Shown one piece after another: positions 55,677-64,000 of a DNA stretch of 64,000 nucleotides. The stretch is from Turicibacter faecis (GTDB lineage Bacteria; Bacillota_I; Bacilli_A; MOL361; Turicibacteraceae): positions 1,742,501 through 1,806,500 of the forward strand of contig NZ_AP028127.1 of NCBI RefSeq assembly GCF_037076425.1. The letters run 5' to 3'. Each line of letters begins with the position of its first letter. Position 1 is the stretch's first letter. Both the position numbers and the translations under genes were made by a program. The notes under the pieces are model-generated. The model made no database searches and was not told where the DNA came from. It worked only from the letters and a program-made list of their open reading frames with translations.

Positions 55677-56681
55677 ATGAATTTTAACGTACAAAATGCG
55701 GAACAATTCCGTCATACACTCCTACAACAACTGAATTTTATAAAAAAAAATGAACGTTACTGTTCACTCTATCACCATCCAAACACGAAAGACCAAGGAC
55801 ATCTTTTCATTTATGAACGTCCTGGATACTATTATTTCGCTATCGCGGATTATACGATTCCCCACGCCTTTTCCATTCACTTTAATAACCCCCAACGCCT
55901 GATGAGATTTGGAACCGTCTATAAAGGAACGACCCAATTTCAATTAGAAAATAAACCGGTCTCCTCCTTCACACCGTCCTCTTTCTTCGTCGTCGAAAAA
56001 AACTTAATTGGGACACAAACATGGCAACAAGGGCAACATTTTCATGGCGCTGAAATTACGATTTACGAAGCTTATTTTAATGAAGTCATCGCTCCCCTAT
56101 TACAAACAACCATTAGCTTCGACTCTTTTATTGAAAACTACACGTATCATTACCTGCCGCTGGAGGTGATGAACGTGATTCAACACATGCAGACCCTTTC
56201 GCAAAAAAACAAACTTGATCCTCTAAGACTAGAAAGTTCCATTCTCGAATGTATTTCGCTTATTTTCACAAATATTGAACATTCCCCTGAAAATACGTTT
56301 ACCCATCAAATTGATTATGGGAAAGTAAAAGTCGGGAATCGCTATCTTAAATTAACAGTTACCGATATAAAGAGTATCCAACGAGCACATGATTTACTGA
56401 TTGAAAACTTTGCCACCCCTCCTACGATTGAAAAACTAAGCGAACTTGTTATGCTTCATCCCCAAAAATTAAAGGCCGGGTTTCAACACTATTACCACAT
56501 GACCATTGGAGAATTTATTACGACTCATCGCCTCTCCATTGCAACCAACCTTCTTTGCACCACGGAGATGAGTATTGCTGATATCGCCAAGCACGTCGGC
56601 TACCCTTATCCGAGTAACTTTATTAAAACCTTTAAAAAAGCCTTTAACTGTACGCCTCTCCAATACAAAAATAAACAATAA
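55677..56681 (+). CDS. AraC-family regulator (PchR-like)
   Basis: The 334-residue protein has a unique N-terminal effector region (about 1-220) and a C-terminal double helix-turn-helix (IQRAHDLLIENFATPPTIEKLSELVMLHPQKLKAGFQHYYHMTIGEFITTHRLSIATNLLCTTEMSIADIAKHVGYPYPSNFIKTFKKAFNCTPLQY). The lengthy N-terminal half and the DNA-binding part resemble PchR/YbtA-type activators that sense siderophores. It is convergent with the MFS exporter gene of the iron cluster, which supports a role there, but is not proof. GAGGATA precedes the ATG. Confidence 0.85.
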   Translation: MNFNVQNAEQFRHTLLQQLNFIKKNERYCSLYHHPNTKDQGHLFIYERPGYYYFAIADYTIPHAFSIHFNNPQRLMRFGTVYKGTTQFQLENKPVSSFTPSSFFVVEKNLIGTQTWQQGQHFHGAEITIYEAYFNEVIAPLLQTTISFDSFIENYTYHYLPLEVMNVIQHMQTLSQKNKLDPLRLESSILECISLIFTNIEHSPENTFTHQIDYGKVKVGNRYLKLTVTDIKSIQRAHDLLIENFATPPTIEKLSELVMLHPQKLKAGFQHYYHMTIGEFITTHRLSIATNLLCTTEMSIADIAKHVGYPYPSNFIKTFKKAFNCTPLQYKNKQ

Positions 56682-56716
56682 ATCCCAGTCCATTTAAATA
56701 GACTGGGATTTTTCAT
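56680..56716. terminator. Bidirectional terminator
   Basis: AAATCCCAGTC and GACTGGGATTT flank CATTTAAATA, between the AraC-type gene and the MFS gene. Confidence 0.92.
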
Positions 56717-57962
56717 CTTCTTTAATTAATCGAACATTCCATCTGACCAGTAAGGTCACTAAAAAAACAAAGAACGCGGCCATAAGGATTAACAAATAAA
56801 GTTTTTGAGATAAAACCTCTAAAAGACCACCAAATAATATTTGTCCAAGTGGAATACACAACGTCGCAAACGCCGAACCAAAGGCTAAAATTTTTCCGAG
56901 GATTGCTCCATCAACAGCCTGATATAAATAAGCCGCGCTTAGCACGTTGGCAATTCCAAGCACCCCCATAATAATCATTCCACAAACGGTGAAAAGCACA
57001 ACACTTGTCGCTGCATCAATAAAGCCGAAATGAAAAAGGTAAACAACTCCACCCATTAGCATCATCGAAACAGAGGTCAAATATAGAAGTTGATAAACTC
57101 GTTTAATATGAAAATGGTTTGGCCTATAAGTAATGATGAATCCTCCGACAATCATTCCAAGAGCAATCATCCCTTCAGCCCATCCATAAACCTCAGACGA
57201 TAAAGCAAACGTCACCTTAATCAAGTAAGGGGTTGCCACACTAAAGACCGGAACTAAAAATAAGTTATAAAATCCAGAAAATAAGAGCATGCGACAGACA
57301 ATTAAATTCTCATGTCTCAAATAATGATAACTTTCCTTCATATCGGTCATAAACGCCGCTTTAAATGATTGTTGTCCCTCCCGGCGTTGATGCGGAATTT
57401 CCAAAAATAACTCTAAGAGCGCAGAGAATAAAAAGCTAACTAAATTAATGATGACAACACCCGTAATCCCAAAAAAGCCGTATAAAAGACCTGCCAAAAT
57501 AGGACCTAAAAATTGGCTTAACGAAGCGACTTGCTGAATAATGGCATTGGCTCTTACTAAATGGTCTCGGCTGACAATCAGTGGAACACACGTATTAACA
57601 ACCGGTTGATAAATCGTAGAAATCGTTGACAACAAAACCATGACTGTTGCAATCACTAAAACATGGTCTTGGCCGTTAAAAACAATCCATACATAAACAA
57701 GCAATAATAAAGCACTTAAACTATCAAGCCCTATCATTAACCGTTTTTTATTCCCCCGGTCAGCTAACATTCCCGCAATCGGTGAAATCAAGACAACAGG
57801 AACCATTGAAAGGGCCAAAATAGCTGAAAAAATCCCGGCCGATCCCGTTAAATCCAGCAAATACAAAGACAAAGCAAATCGTTGAATCGAACTTCCAAAC
57901 AACGAAATAACTTGCCCTAAAACTAAAATATTAAAATTTTTCTCATATAACGTTTTTCCCAT
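56694..57962 (-). CDS. MFS exporter (MFS_3/EntS-like)
   Basis: The 422-residue protein has twelve helices. FNILVLGQVISLFGSSIQRFALSLYLLDLTGSA and SPIAGMLADRGNKKRLMIGLDSLSA are typical for the MFS_3 branch that includes the enterobactin exporter EntS and macrolide efflux pumps. It is last in the iron-uptake cluster, 22 bases after the ATPase gene, so it probably exports a siderophore or another iron-linked compound. GGAGACATC precedes the ATG. Confidence 0.87.
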   Translation of the reverse strand: MGKTLYEKNFNILVLGQVISLFGSSIQRFALSLYLLDLTGSAGIFSAILALSMVPVVLISPIAGMLADRGNKKRLMIGLDSLSALLLLVYVWIVFNGQDHVLVIATVMVLLSTISTIYQPVVNTCVPLIVSRDHLVRANAIIQQVASLSQFLGPILAGLLYGFFGITGVVIINLVSFLFSALLELFLEIPHQRREGQQSFKAAFMTDMKESYHYLRHENLIVCRMLLFSGFYNLFLVPVFSVATPYLIKVTFALSSEVYGWAEGMIALGMIVGGFIITYRPNHFHIKRVYQLLYLTSVSMMLMGGVVYLFHFGFIDAATSVVLFTVCGMIIMGVLGIANVLSAAYLYQAVDGAILGKILAFGSAFATLCIPLGQILFGGLLEVLSQKLYLLILMAAFFVFLVTLLVRWNVRLIKEDEKSQSI

Positions 57963-57984
57963 GATGTCTCCTAATGAATAACTT

Positions 57985-58770
57985 CTATCGCGCGATATTA
58001 AAATCTACACAAATAGGATATTGCTTACTTTCATCTAATTGTAGCGTTGCCTCAATCCCATACAACGTTCTCAAATGATCCGTTGTCACTACTTCTAATG
58101 GATGTCCTGCGAAAACCACTTCTCCTTCTTTTACCCCAACCAAATAATCAGCGAATTTTGTGGCATTATTTAGTTCGTGTAAAACCATGACAATCGTCCG
58201 ATTAGCTTCCTGATTTAATTTCTTTAGTAATAATAAAATTTCAAGCTGATGCGCCATATCTAAATACGTCGTCGGTTCATCTAAGACTAAAATTTCCGTA
58301 TCTTGTGCTAATGCCATCGCAATCCATGCGCGCTGACGCTGTCCACCCGATAAACGATCGACCGGACGATTCGCGAAATCAGAAATGCCGGTCACTTCCA
58401 TCGCCCAATTGATGAGTTCAATATCTTTTTGCTTTAAACCACCCATCGCACTTTGATAAGGAAAGCGACCATACGACACTAATTCCTTCACCAAAAGTCC
58501 TGATGGAACCGATGGACTTTGTGGCAAGACGGCCATCTTTTTCGCAATTTCCTTTGGAGCCTGCTCTTTTAACGCGACACCATTTAATAAAATATCCCCT
58601 TTTTTCGGCATAATAATACGCGCAATCGATTTTAATAAGGTCGACTTTCCACACCCATTCGATCCAATAATCATCGTTATCTTTCCCTTAGGAATTTCAA
58701 GATTCATATTTTTAATAATGTATTTATCATCATAGGCTACGTCTAACTGTGAAACTTTAATAGCTTCCAT
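57985..58770 (-). CDS. Iron-siderophore ABC transporter ATPase (FecE/FhuC type)
   Basis: The 261-residue ATPase has Walker A GSNGCGKSTLLKSI, Q-loop LPQSPSVPSGLLVKELVSYGRFPYQ, signature RLSGGQRQRAWIAMAL, Walker B EILVLDEPTTYLD and switch VMVLHELNNATKFADYLVG. The SVP and GRFPY features belong to the siderophore/haem/B12 group. The start is the ATG preceded by GGGAGGTG. It is 20 bases after the second FecCD permease. Confidence 0.94.
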   Translation of the reverse strand: MEAIKVSQLDVAYDDKYIIKNMNLEIPKGKITMIIGSNGCGKSTLLKSIARIIMPKKGDILLNGVALKEQAPKEIAKKMAVLPQSPSVPSGLLVKELVSYGRFPYQSAMGGLKQKDIELINWAMEVTGISDFANRPVDRLSGGQRQRAWIAMALAQDTEILVLDEPTTYLDMAHQLEILLLLKKLNQEANRTIVMVLHELNNATKFADYLVGVKEGEVVFAGHPLEVVTTDHLRTLYGIEATLQLDESKQYPICVDFNIAR

Positions 58771-58789
58771 TCTAACACCTCCCACAACA

Positions 58790-59791
58790 CTATTCTTTTA
58801 ACATTAAATAGATAAAATAAGGAACACCAACAATTGAAATAGTAATTCCGACCGGAATCTCAATCGGTGAAAACATATTTCTTGAAATCGAATCCGCTAT
58901 TAAAATAATAACACCACTCACCAACCAGGCAATCGGCAATTGTCTTCGATGAACTGGACCGACTAAGCGTTTTGCCAGTTGGGGCCCCAATAACCCTAAA
59001 AAGGCAATATTACCTGCAACAGCTGTTGCTAATGCAGATAACACAATCGCAAAAAAGAATAGACGTTTACGTTCCGCCTCAACCTTAACTCCAAGCCCTG
59101 TTGAAATTTCATCGCCTAAGTCTAAAACATCTAAAATCTTTGATTTATACAGGGTGAGCCCTAAAAATAAAAGAGCAGGCGGTAAAATTAAAAAGAAGAA
59201 TTTCCAACTACTTCCCCAAAGGCTCCCACTCGTCCACGTCAACACTTGGTTATAATCGCCCTGTGACATCTTTAACTGATAAAGAGAAATAAACGCATTA
59301 ATTCCAACATTTACTCCAATCCCCGTTAAAATTAACCGAGTCGGTACAATTCCTTTTTTATAACTTAATCGATAAATGAGAACCCCACTCACAAAGCTCC
59401 CGATGATTGCGACGATTGGCATGATAAAGAGTGAAAGATTTCCAATCTCACTATAATACGTCCGTTGTCCCGAAGAGATAAGCAACACAACCGCAAGAGC
59501 GGCACCTGCATTAATCCCAATCATCCCCGGTTCAGCTAACTCATTTCTTGTGACACTTTGCAACACACAACCCGATGTGGCTAAACAAACAGCGACCACA
59601 AGGGCGACACAAAGACGTGGGAGGCGAATATCAAAAATAGTGGCGTTTTGAAGCTTCGATCCATTCCCCATGAGCGTCGCTATCACCTCGTAAACAGACA
59701 TCTGATAACTTCCAAGACTAATAGCGACTAAAAAAATGGCCACTAACAGAAGACTTAAACTTAAACTGATGACAATCAATCGTTTATTCAC
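58790..59791 (-). CDS. FecCD-family iron-siderophore permease (second subunit)
   Basis: The 333-residue permease has eight to ten helices with family signatures TRNELAEPGMIGINAGAALAV, TGIGVNVGINAFISLYQ and AVAGNIAFLGLLGPQLAKRLVG. It starts at a GTG that overlaps the previous stop (TAGTG), with AAGGAGG seven bases upstream, so it is translationally coupled to the first subunit. The two permeases would form a heterodimer. Confidence 0.93.
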   Translation of the reverse strand: MNKRLIVISLSLSLLLVAIFLVAISLGSYQMSVYEVIATLMGNGSKLQNATIFDIRLPRLCVALVVAVCLATSGCVLQSVTRNELAEPGMIGINAGAALAVVLLISSGQRTYYSEIGNLSLFIMPIVAIIGSFVSGVLIYRLSYKKGIVPTRLILTGIGVNVGINAFISLYQLKMSQGDYNQVLTWTSGSLWGSSWKFFFLILPPALLFLGLTLYKSKILDVLDLGDEISTGLGVKVEAERKRLFFFAIVLSALATAVAGNIAFLGLLGPQLAKRLVGPVHRRQLPIAWLVSGVIILIADSISRNMFSPIEIPVGITISIVGVPYFIYLMLKE

Positions 59792-60774
59792 TAAGCGCCC
59801 TCCTTTCTCACCATCCAAATAAATAAAGGAACCCCGACTAATGAAGTAAATAAACCAATCGGTGTTTCGTAAGGCTGATTAACTAACCGTGCTAACACGT
59901 CCGCCCAAATAACAAGCGTTGATCCAAATAGGAAAGAAAGAGGCATAATCACCCGATAATCTTGTCCCACCCATCGTCGAATAATATGAGGAACAATCAG
60001 TCCAACAAATGCGATATTTCCGGCGACTGCCACACAAACTGCACACATCGGAATAATTAAGAGTAACGTTTGCATGCGAATTCGATTAGGATTTTCCCCT
60101 AATCCAATACAAACATCTTCTCCTAAATTAACAACATTAATTTTAGGTGCTAAAAACAAAGCGAGAATCGTCGTCAACACACCCACGATTAACACGAGTT
60201 GGACGCTCGCCCATGTCGTCGCGCGGAATCCACCCGCTAACCAAAACGCTAGATTCTGAGATTTATTCGTTAATAGGGCAATAACAGTTGCCATGGAAAT
60301 AAAAAAAGTACTCAAGGCAGTTCCTGCAAGTAATAGCTTTGACATATTCATATGACGCGCACTCTTCATACTAAAAAGTAAAACGAGGGTTCCGCTCACT
60401 AACGCTCCGATAAATGCCGCAAACATATAACCAAAAAGACCTAATAACCCTGAACTTGCCCCCATCAAAGCGATGGCGAATGTCGCCCCTTGAGTAATCC
60501 CCATAAGTGACGGTTCCGCAACAGGATTCCTTGTCACCCCTTGCATCATTGCACCCGTAATACCAAGAAGACCGCCTATAAAGGCGGTACAAATAGCTCT
60601 TGGTATCCGAACATCTCTAACTAACTGCATATCTAAAATATCTTCATAATGAAAAATACTATCGATCACTGTCTGCAACGGGATACTTTTCGCACCCGCA
60701 CAAATCGCAACAATTAGCCCGATTATTGCGAATAAACTGCATAACGTAACTAAAAGGGTTACTTTCTTATTCAT
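59791..60774 (-). CDS. FecCD-family iron-siderophore permease (first subunit)
   Basis: The 327-residue permease shows CTAFIGGLLGITGAMMQGVTRNPVAEPSLMGITQGATFAIA, LLLAGTALSTFFISMATV and GNIAFVGLIVPHIIRRWVGQDYR. The latter is the ATPase-coupling and substrate-pathway region of the family. Its start overlaps the end of the binding-protein gene by eight bases. Confidence 0.93.
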   Translation of the reverse strand: MNKKVTLLVTLCSLFAIIGLIVAICAGAKSIPLQTVIDSIFHYEDILDMQLVRDVRIPRAICTAFIGGLLGITGAMMQGVTRNPVAEPSLMGITQGATFAIALMGASSGLLGLFGYMFAAFIGALVSGTLVLLFSMKSARHMNMSKLLLAGTALSTFFISMATVIALLTNKSQNLAFWLAGGFRATTWASVQLVLIVGVLTTILALFLAPKINVVNLGEDVCIGLGENPNRIRMQTLLLIIPMCAVCVAVAGNIAFVGLIVPHIIRRWVGQDYRVIMPLSFLFGSTLVIWADVLARLVNQPYETPIGLFTSLVGVPLFIWMVRKEGA

Positions 60775-61717
60775 GCATACCCGCTAATAAACTTTGTACT
60801 TCATCAACAAATGCTAAACGTCCAATTGGGCTATAACCTTGATTAAAATATGGACTTGCCGGTAAAATCACAACATTCCCTTCTTTTACTGCCTTTGTTC
60901 CTTTCCAAATGCTGCTCTCTTCTAACGTTTTTAAATCCTCATCTGTTCCCACTGCAAAAATATAATCTGCCTCAATAGATGCTAATCCATCTAAAGAAAC
61001 AACTGGTAAACTAATATCTTCTTGCTCTGGCATTCCGACTGGTTTTAATAATCCCATATCATTATATAAAATCGATCCAAGTCCCGCTTGATCAAAAATG
61101 AATAAACTTCCCGCACTCGCTAAAAATGAAAGATACGTACTATCCGCTCCATAAGTCGCTTTAATTTGTTCACCGACTTCTTTTGCTTTCGCTAAATAAT
61201 TATCAATCCAAGCTTGTGCCTCGGCCTCTTTTCCAAATACCCCTGCCACATGTAAGAAATCCTCTTTCCAATCCACTTGTTTCATCTCAACCATCACAAC
61301 AGGCGCGATTTTTGATAACTGATCATACATCTTCTCTTGCACCGTAGAAATAATAATTAAATCCGGATTAAGCGCCATAATCGCCTCAACATCCATCTCC
61401 GCTAACATACTATATCCTAAAATTTGAGCATCAGCTAACGTCTCTTCTAAATAGGTTGGTAAGATTGTGTAATCATATCCATCACTATTAGCTGTCCCGA
61501 TAACCTCGTATCCGATTAACGATAAAATATCACTAGCTCCACTAATATCAACAATACGTTTTGGGTCCTTTGGAATTTCAACGTCACCCTTCACATCTGT
61601 GACCGTTACCATTTCAACTGTCTCTTGTTGATCCGGTTCCTTTGGTGACTTAGAACATCCAACAAGTAATCCAACTAAAACAAAAAAACTCATAAAAGAT
61701 AAAAATGCTTTTTTCAT
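60767..61717 (-). CDS. Iron-siderophore-binding lipoprotein
   Basis: A signal peptide ends in the lipobox LLVGCSKS (Cys21). The mature part is a class III binding protein of the FhuD/FepB family: VTVTDVKGDVEIPKDPKRIVDISGASDILSLIGY, NPDLIIISTVQEKMYDQLSKIAPVVMV and the C-terminal VVSLDGLASIEADYIFAVGTD. The ligand cannot be read from sequence. AAGGAGGACG precedes the ATG. It is the first gene of a five-gene unit, with a palindrome just after its promoter. Confidence 0.94.
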   Translation of the reverse strand: MKKAFLSFMSFFVLVGLLVGCSKSPKEPDQQETVEMVTVTDVKGDVEIPKDPKRIVDISGASDILSLIGYEVIGTANSDGYDYTILPTYLEETLADAQILGYSMLAEMDVEAIMALNPDLIIISTVQEKMYDQLSKIAPVVMVEMKQVDWKEDFLHVAGVFGKEAEAQAWIDNYLAKAKEVGEQIKATYGADSTYLSFLASAGSLFIFDQAGLGSILYNDMGLLKPVGMPEQEDISLPVVSLDGLASIEADYIFAVGTDEDLKTLEESSIWKGTKAVKEGNVVILPASPYFNQGYSPIGRLAFVDEVQSLLAGMHE

Positions 61718-61761
61718 GTTTGACTCGTCCTCCTTTAAATTTAACCATCTCGCATCAAATG

Positions 61762-61777
61762 GTTAGCATAAGCTAAC
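61762..61777. promoter_or_regulatory. Palindromic candidate operator of the iron cluster
   Basis: GTTAGC and GCTAAC flank ATAA. The site lies about 11 bases after the -10 box of the binding-protein gene, where a bound repressor would block transcription. The half-site GTTAGC resembles DtxR/IdeR half-sites, but the spacing differs, and it is unlike a Fur box. Confidence 0.55.
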
Positions 61778-61787
61778 TTATAGGATG

Positions 61788-61816
61788 ATTATACAAAATT
61801 AACCTCTTGGACACAA
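61788..61816 (-). promoter_or_regulatory. Promoter of the iron-siderophore cluster
   Basis: On the minus strand TTGTGT and TATAAT are 17 bases apart, upstream of the palindrome. Confidence 0.7.
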
Positions 61817-61986
61817 GAATTGCATCTCATTTCATTATTTTATCATCCGATTCCATTATCTTTCCTTTACACAAATCTACCTATCTGTCATTCCCTCCCT
61901 TTAATCTCAACTATGTTTAATATGTAAAAAAAACACCTATCTTATTCCAAATCTCTAAGTCTCGCTCAAATTTTTAGGCTAAAAAA

Positions 61987-62013
61987 TGAAAAAGAGCCGG
62001 AGCCGACTCTTTA
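61987..62013 (-). terminator. Rho-independent terminator of the acetyltransferase gene
   Basis: On the minus strand AAAGAGTCGG and CCGGCTCTTT pair with one mismatch, followed by TTCATTTTTT. Confidence 0.75.
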
Positions 62014-62056
62014 ACAGTCTTTCATTTAATCCATCGCTCGGCCAAAAGAAGTTGGA

Positions 62057-62572
62057 TTAATCAATTCCAAATTCTTTGGCATACTTGATCGTTCCACACA
62101 CCTTCGGTACCTCTTCTTTTAGTGGATACGCCATAAAATTCTCGCTTGGCACCTCAAAAGGTGGCTTAATTCCAAAGGTAGCTGCTGGTAAATAACCGGC
62201 CTTTGGGTAGTAAGTTTCACTGCCTAAGACAACCGAATAATCATAACCTAATTCACGCGCCCTGTTATGTCCCTCGTTGATTAAGGCAAGCCCAATGCCC
62301 GACCTTTGATAATCAGGAAGCACCGCTAACGGGGCTAGTGCTAACACCGTTTCGCGTCCCACCTTAGCCTCGGTAAACAAAATATAACCTACAATTTTCC
62401 CATCTATCTCGGCAACGAGAGATAAATCTTTAATAAACGCCTCTCCCTTCTTTAATGCCTTGACGAGCTCATGTTCATTCCCATCCGTGTGTTCTGCCTG
62501 CTCAAACGCCGCTTTAATCACTGTATGGATGATTTCATCATCCTTCGTCGTCTGTTTTCTTATCAACAACAT
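62057..62572 (-). CDS. GNAT-family N-acetyltransferase (YhbS-like)
   Basis: The 171-residue protein has the GNAT fold with the acetyl-CoA loop LAPLAVLPDYQRSGIGLALINEGHNRARELG and a YYPKAGYLPA segment as in YhbS. It probably acetylates a small molecule or protein amine. GGAGGGA precedes the ATG. It is monocistronic. Confidence 0.87.
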   Translation of the reverse strand: MLLIRKQTTKDDEIIHTVIKAAFEQAEHTDGNEHELVKALKKGEAFIKDLSLVAEIDGKIVGYILFTEAKVGRETVLALAPLAVLPDYQRSGIGLALINEGHNRARELGYDYSVVLGSETYYPKAGYLPAATFGIKPPFEVPSENFMAYPLKEEVPKVCGTIKYAKEFGID

Positions 62573-62683
62573 AATCCCTCCATCACATTTAATTCATTTA
62601 AACTAAGTATACCGTTGTAGCGTTAAGGCCTCAAGCTTCTTCTCCTCCCATCGTTTAAATACTCCCTCATCAAACGGCACCAT

Positions 62684-62719
62684 AAAAAATTGCCTACGAG
62701 CCGAAGCTAACGTAGGCAA
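62684..62719 (-). terminator. Rho-independent terminator of rlmCD
   Basis: On the minus strand TTGCCTACG and CGTAGGCAA form the stem, followed by six T residues. Confidence 0.92.
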
Positions 62720-62730
62720 CCAACATCCTC

Positions 62731-64000
62731 TTATTTTCGTTTTAATGGTTTGTTTTTACGAACAAGACGTACGACACATTCCACGTGAGACGTTTGAGGG
62801 AACATATCAATCGGTTGAATGTAATCAACGCGATACTTTTTCGTTAATTCTTTTAAATTTTTCGCCATCGTTGAAGGATTACATGACACATAGACAATCG
62901 TTTGCGGTTGAACGCGTTTTAACATTTCAATTAATTCTTCCCCTAATCCTGTACGTGGAGGATCCACAATCACAACATCCGGTTTGAATCCGTCATTCGC
63001 CCACTTTGGAACAATTTGCTCAGCCTTTCCAACTGCGTAATACGTATTAGTTAATCCGTTTAACTTCGCATTTTCCTTCGCATCATTAATCGCTTGACGC
63101 GTAATATCAACCCCGCGAACCTCGCTTGCTTTATCCGCAACCCATTGACCAATCGTTCCAACCCCACAATAAGCATCAACGACTTTCTCTGTTCCCTTTA
63201 AAGCCGCCGCATACTTCACTTGATTGTATAATTTAACCGTTTGTTCTGGGTTTAACTGATAAAAGGCACGTGGTGATAAATTAAATTTAAATCGTCCTAA
63301 CTCATCCGAAATAAACTTCTCACCCGCTACATGTTGCAACTCTTTTCCTAAAATCTCGTGCGTATCTTCGCCGTTAATGCTCACATACACCGATTTAACA
63401 TCTGGGCAGTATTTCATTAAATCTTTCGCCAACGAATACATCTTTTTAAAATCATTATTCGCAAAAACAAATGTCACCTGAACCTCACCCGTTTTAAACC
63501 CGCGGCGAACCACAATATAGCGTGCCGTCCCTTTACGCGTCTTCGGTGCATACGCAAATACTTTATAATCATCTAATAAATCAACCGCATGATTAATAAC
63601 CTTATTAATTTCCTCATACTGAACATCACAATCCGTCACATTTACTAACTCGCGTGAGTTCATACTATAAAATCCGACCATAATTCCATCTTCATCATAA
63701 CCGACCGGCATTTGCGCGCGATTACGATAATTATAAGGGTCATTCATTCCCATCGTCGGACGAATATCACACTCATCTGGATCTAAACTTGTATAGCGCT
63801 CAATGGCCTGAGACACAGCATCACGTTTAATACGTAATTGCTCTTGATAAGACATATGTTGTAATTGACATCCACCACATTGCCCATAAACTTCGCACGC
63901 CGGTTGAACGCGATGTTTTGATTTACGCTTAATACGAACCACTTCAGCCTCTGCATAACCATTTGCCACGCGTGTACACGTCGCGACAACCTCTTCGCCG
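62731..64000 (-). CDS. rlmCD: 23S rRNA (uracil-C5)-methyltransferase, RlmCD/RumA type (partial, 5' end outside window)
   Basis: The enzyme makes m5U in 23S rRNA with SAM. Visible are the [4Fe-4S] cysteines (ACEVYGQCGGCQLQHMSY), SAM loop VVDAYCGVGTIGQWVA, VIVDPPRTGLG and the nucleophile cysteine in YVSCNPSTMAKN. The frame stays open to the window edge: GEEVVATCTR before the first internal GTG matches the end of the TRAM domain, so the true start lies beyond position 64000. It is taken to be a whole gene in the genome. Confidence 0.93.
   Translation of the reverse strand, partial: GEEVVATCTRVANGYAEAEVVRIKRKSKHRVQPACEVYGQCGGCQLQHMSYQEQLRIKRDAVSQAIERYTSLDPDECDIRPTMGMNDPYNYRNRAQMPVGYDEDGIMVGFYSMNSRELVNVTDCDVQYEEINKVINHAVDLLDDYKVFAYAPKTRKGTARYIVVRRGFKTGEVQVTFVFANNDFKKMYSLAKDLMKYCPDVKSVYVSINGEDTHEILGKELQHVAGEKFISDELGRFKFNLSPRAFYQLNPEQTVKLYNQVKYAAALKGTEKVVDAYCGVGTIGQWVADKASEVRGVDITRQAINDAKENAKLNGLTNTYYAVGKAEQIVPKWANDGFKPDVVIVDPPRTGLGEELIEMLKRVQPQTIVYVSCNPSTMAKNLKELTKKYRVDYIQPIDMFPQTSHVECVVRLVRKNKPLKRK

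Larger units (their letters stand above)
61718..62056. other. Spacer with iron-cluster promoter and acetyltransferase terminator
   Basis: The 339 bases contain the promoter of the iron cluster (61788-61816), the palindrome at 61762-61777 and the terminator of the acetyltransferase gene (61987-62013). No further gene is visible. Confidence 0.7.

Noticed and set aside
61762-61777. Assignment of the iron-cluster palindrome as a true IdeR/DtxR or Fur box
   Set aside because: The half-sites resemble DtxR, but the centre spacing is wrong and there is no match to the 19-base Fur consensus. I list it only as a candidate operator.

Overview
The window is a low-GC chromosome segment from a spore-forming member of the Bacillota. 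The gene content and the short, compact forms of many proteins suggest Turicibacter or a close relative, but that is inference from the gene set because no rRNA or other taxonomic marker is present. Sporulation-type genes include a CwlD-like amidase, a YutH-type coat protein, YunB and a YtpB-type terpenoid synthase. There is no tRNA, rRNA or CRISPR array and no prophage. Almost all of it is housekeeping DNA, with one IS30-family insertion sequence and a few small accessory clusters.

Three blocks keep gene neighbourhoods known from Bacillus subtilis. Positions 1-10900 hold cwlD, cysE, yugI-pgi, yumC, yuiD, yutG, yutH, yutI, a dapF-like gene, yutF, yutD and yunB. Positions 13600-19950 hold a rhodanese, an rluA-type gene, nadK, relQ, a yjbK-like CYTH gene, coiA, a nucleotidyltransferase-like gene and spx. 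Positions 31900-38700 hold a HAD gene, leuS with a T-box leader, ytqA-ytqB (tRNA wobble uridine modification) and ytpB. Between them lie a LacI regulator convergent with an orphan MsmX-type ATPase (11250-13410), a CstA-type peptide transporter (20140-21590), a complete opp operon (21780-28300) and clpB under a textbook CIRCE/sigma-A promoter.

Positions 38900-48870 are more accessory: a solitary GH13 maltosyltransferase-like enzyme, a universal stress protein, the IS30 element (41887-42935), and a LysR / amidohydrolase / YeiH / OFA-type MFS cluster whose 744-base divergent spacer carries a LysR-type palindrome. Positions 48900-52850 hold tpiA with tagO and a soluble hybrid histidine kinase. 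Positions 53000-56700 hold two poorly characterised proteins, a 23-codon frame with a strong ribosome binding site, an alpha/beta hydrolase and an AraC-type regulator. Positions 56700-61800 form an iron-siderophore unit (binding lipoprotein, two FecCD permeases, ATPase, MFS exporter) with a palindromic candidate operator at its promoter. The window ends inside an RlmCD-type rRNA methyltransferase.

The points most worth following up are an Spx protein with a cysteine-rich C-terminal tail in place of the usual end, a hairpin that buries the start codon of the IS30 transposase, matching extracytoplasmic enlargements in OppA and OppC, a DapF-family protein that lacks several substrate-binding signatures, a GC-rich structured leader before ytqA, the 23-codon transcription unit, and the LysR/YeiH cluster.
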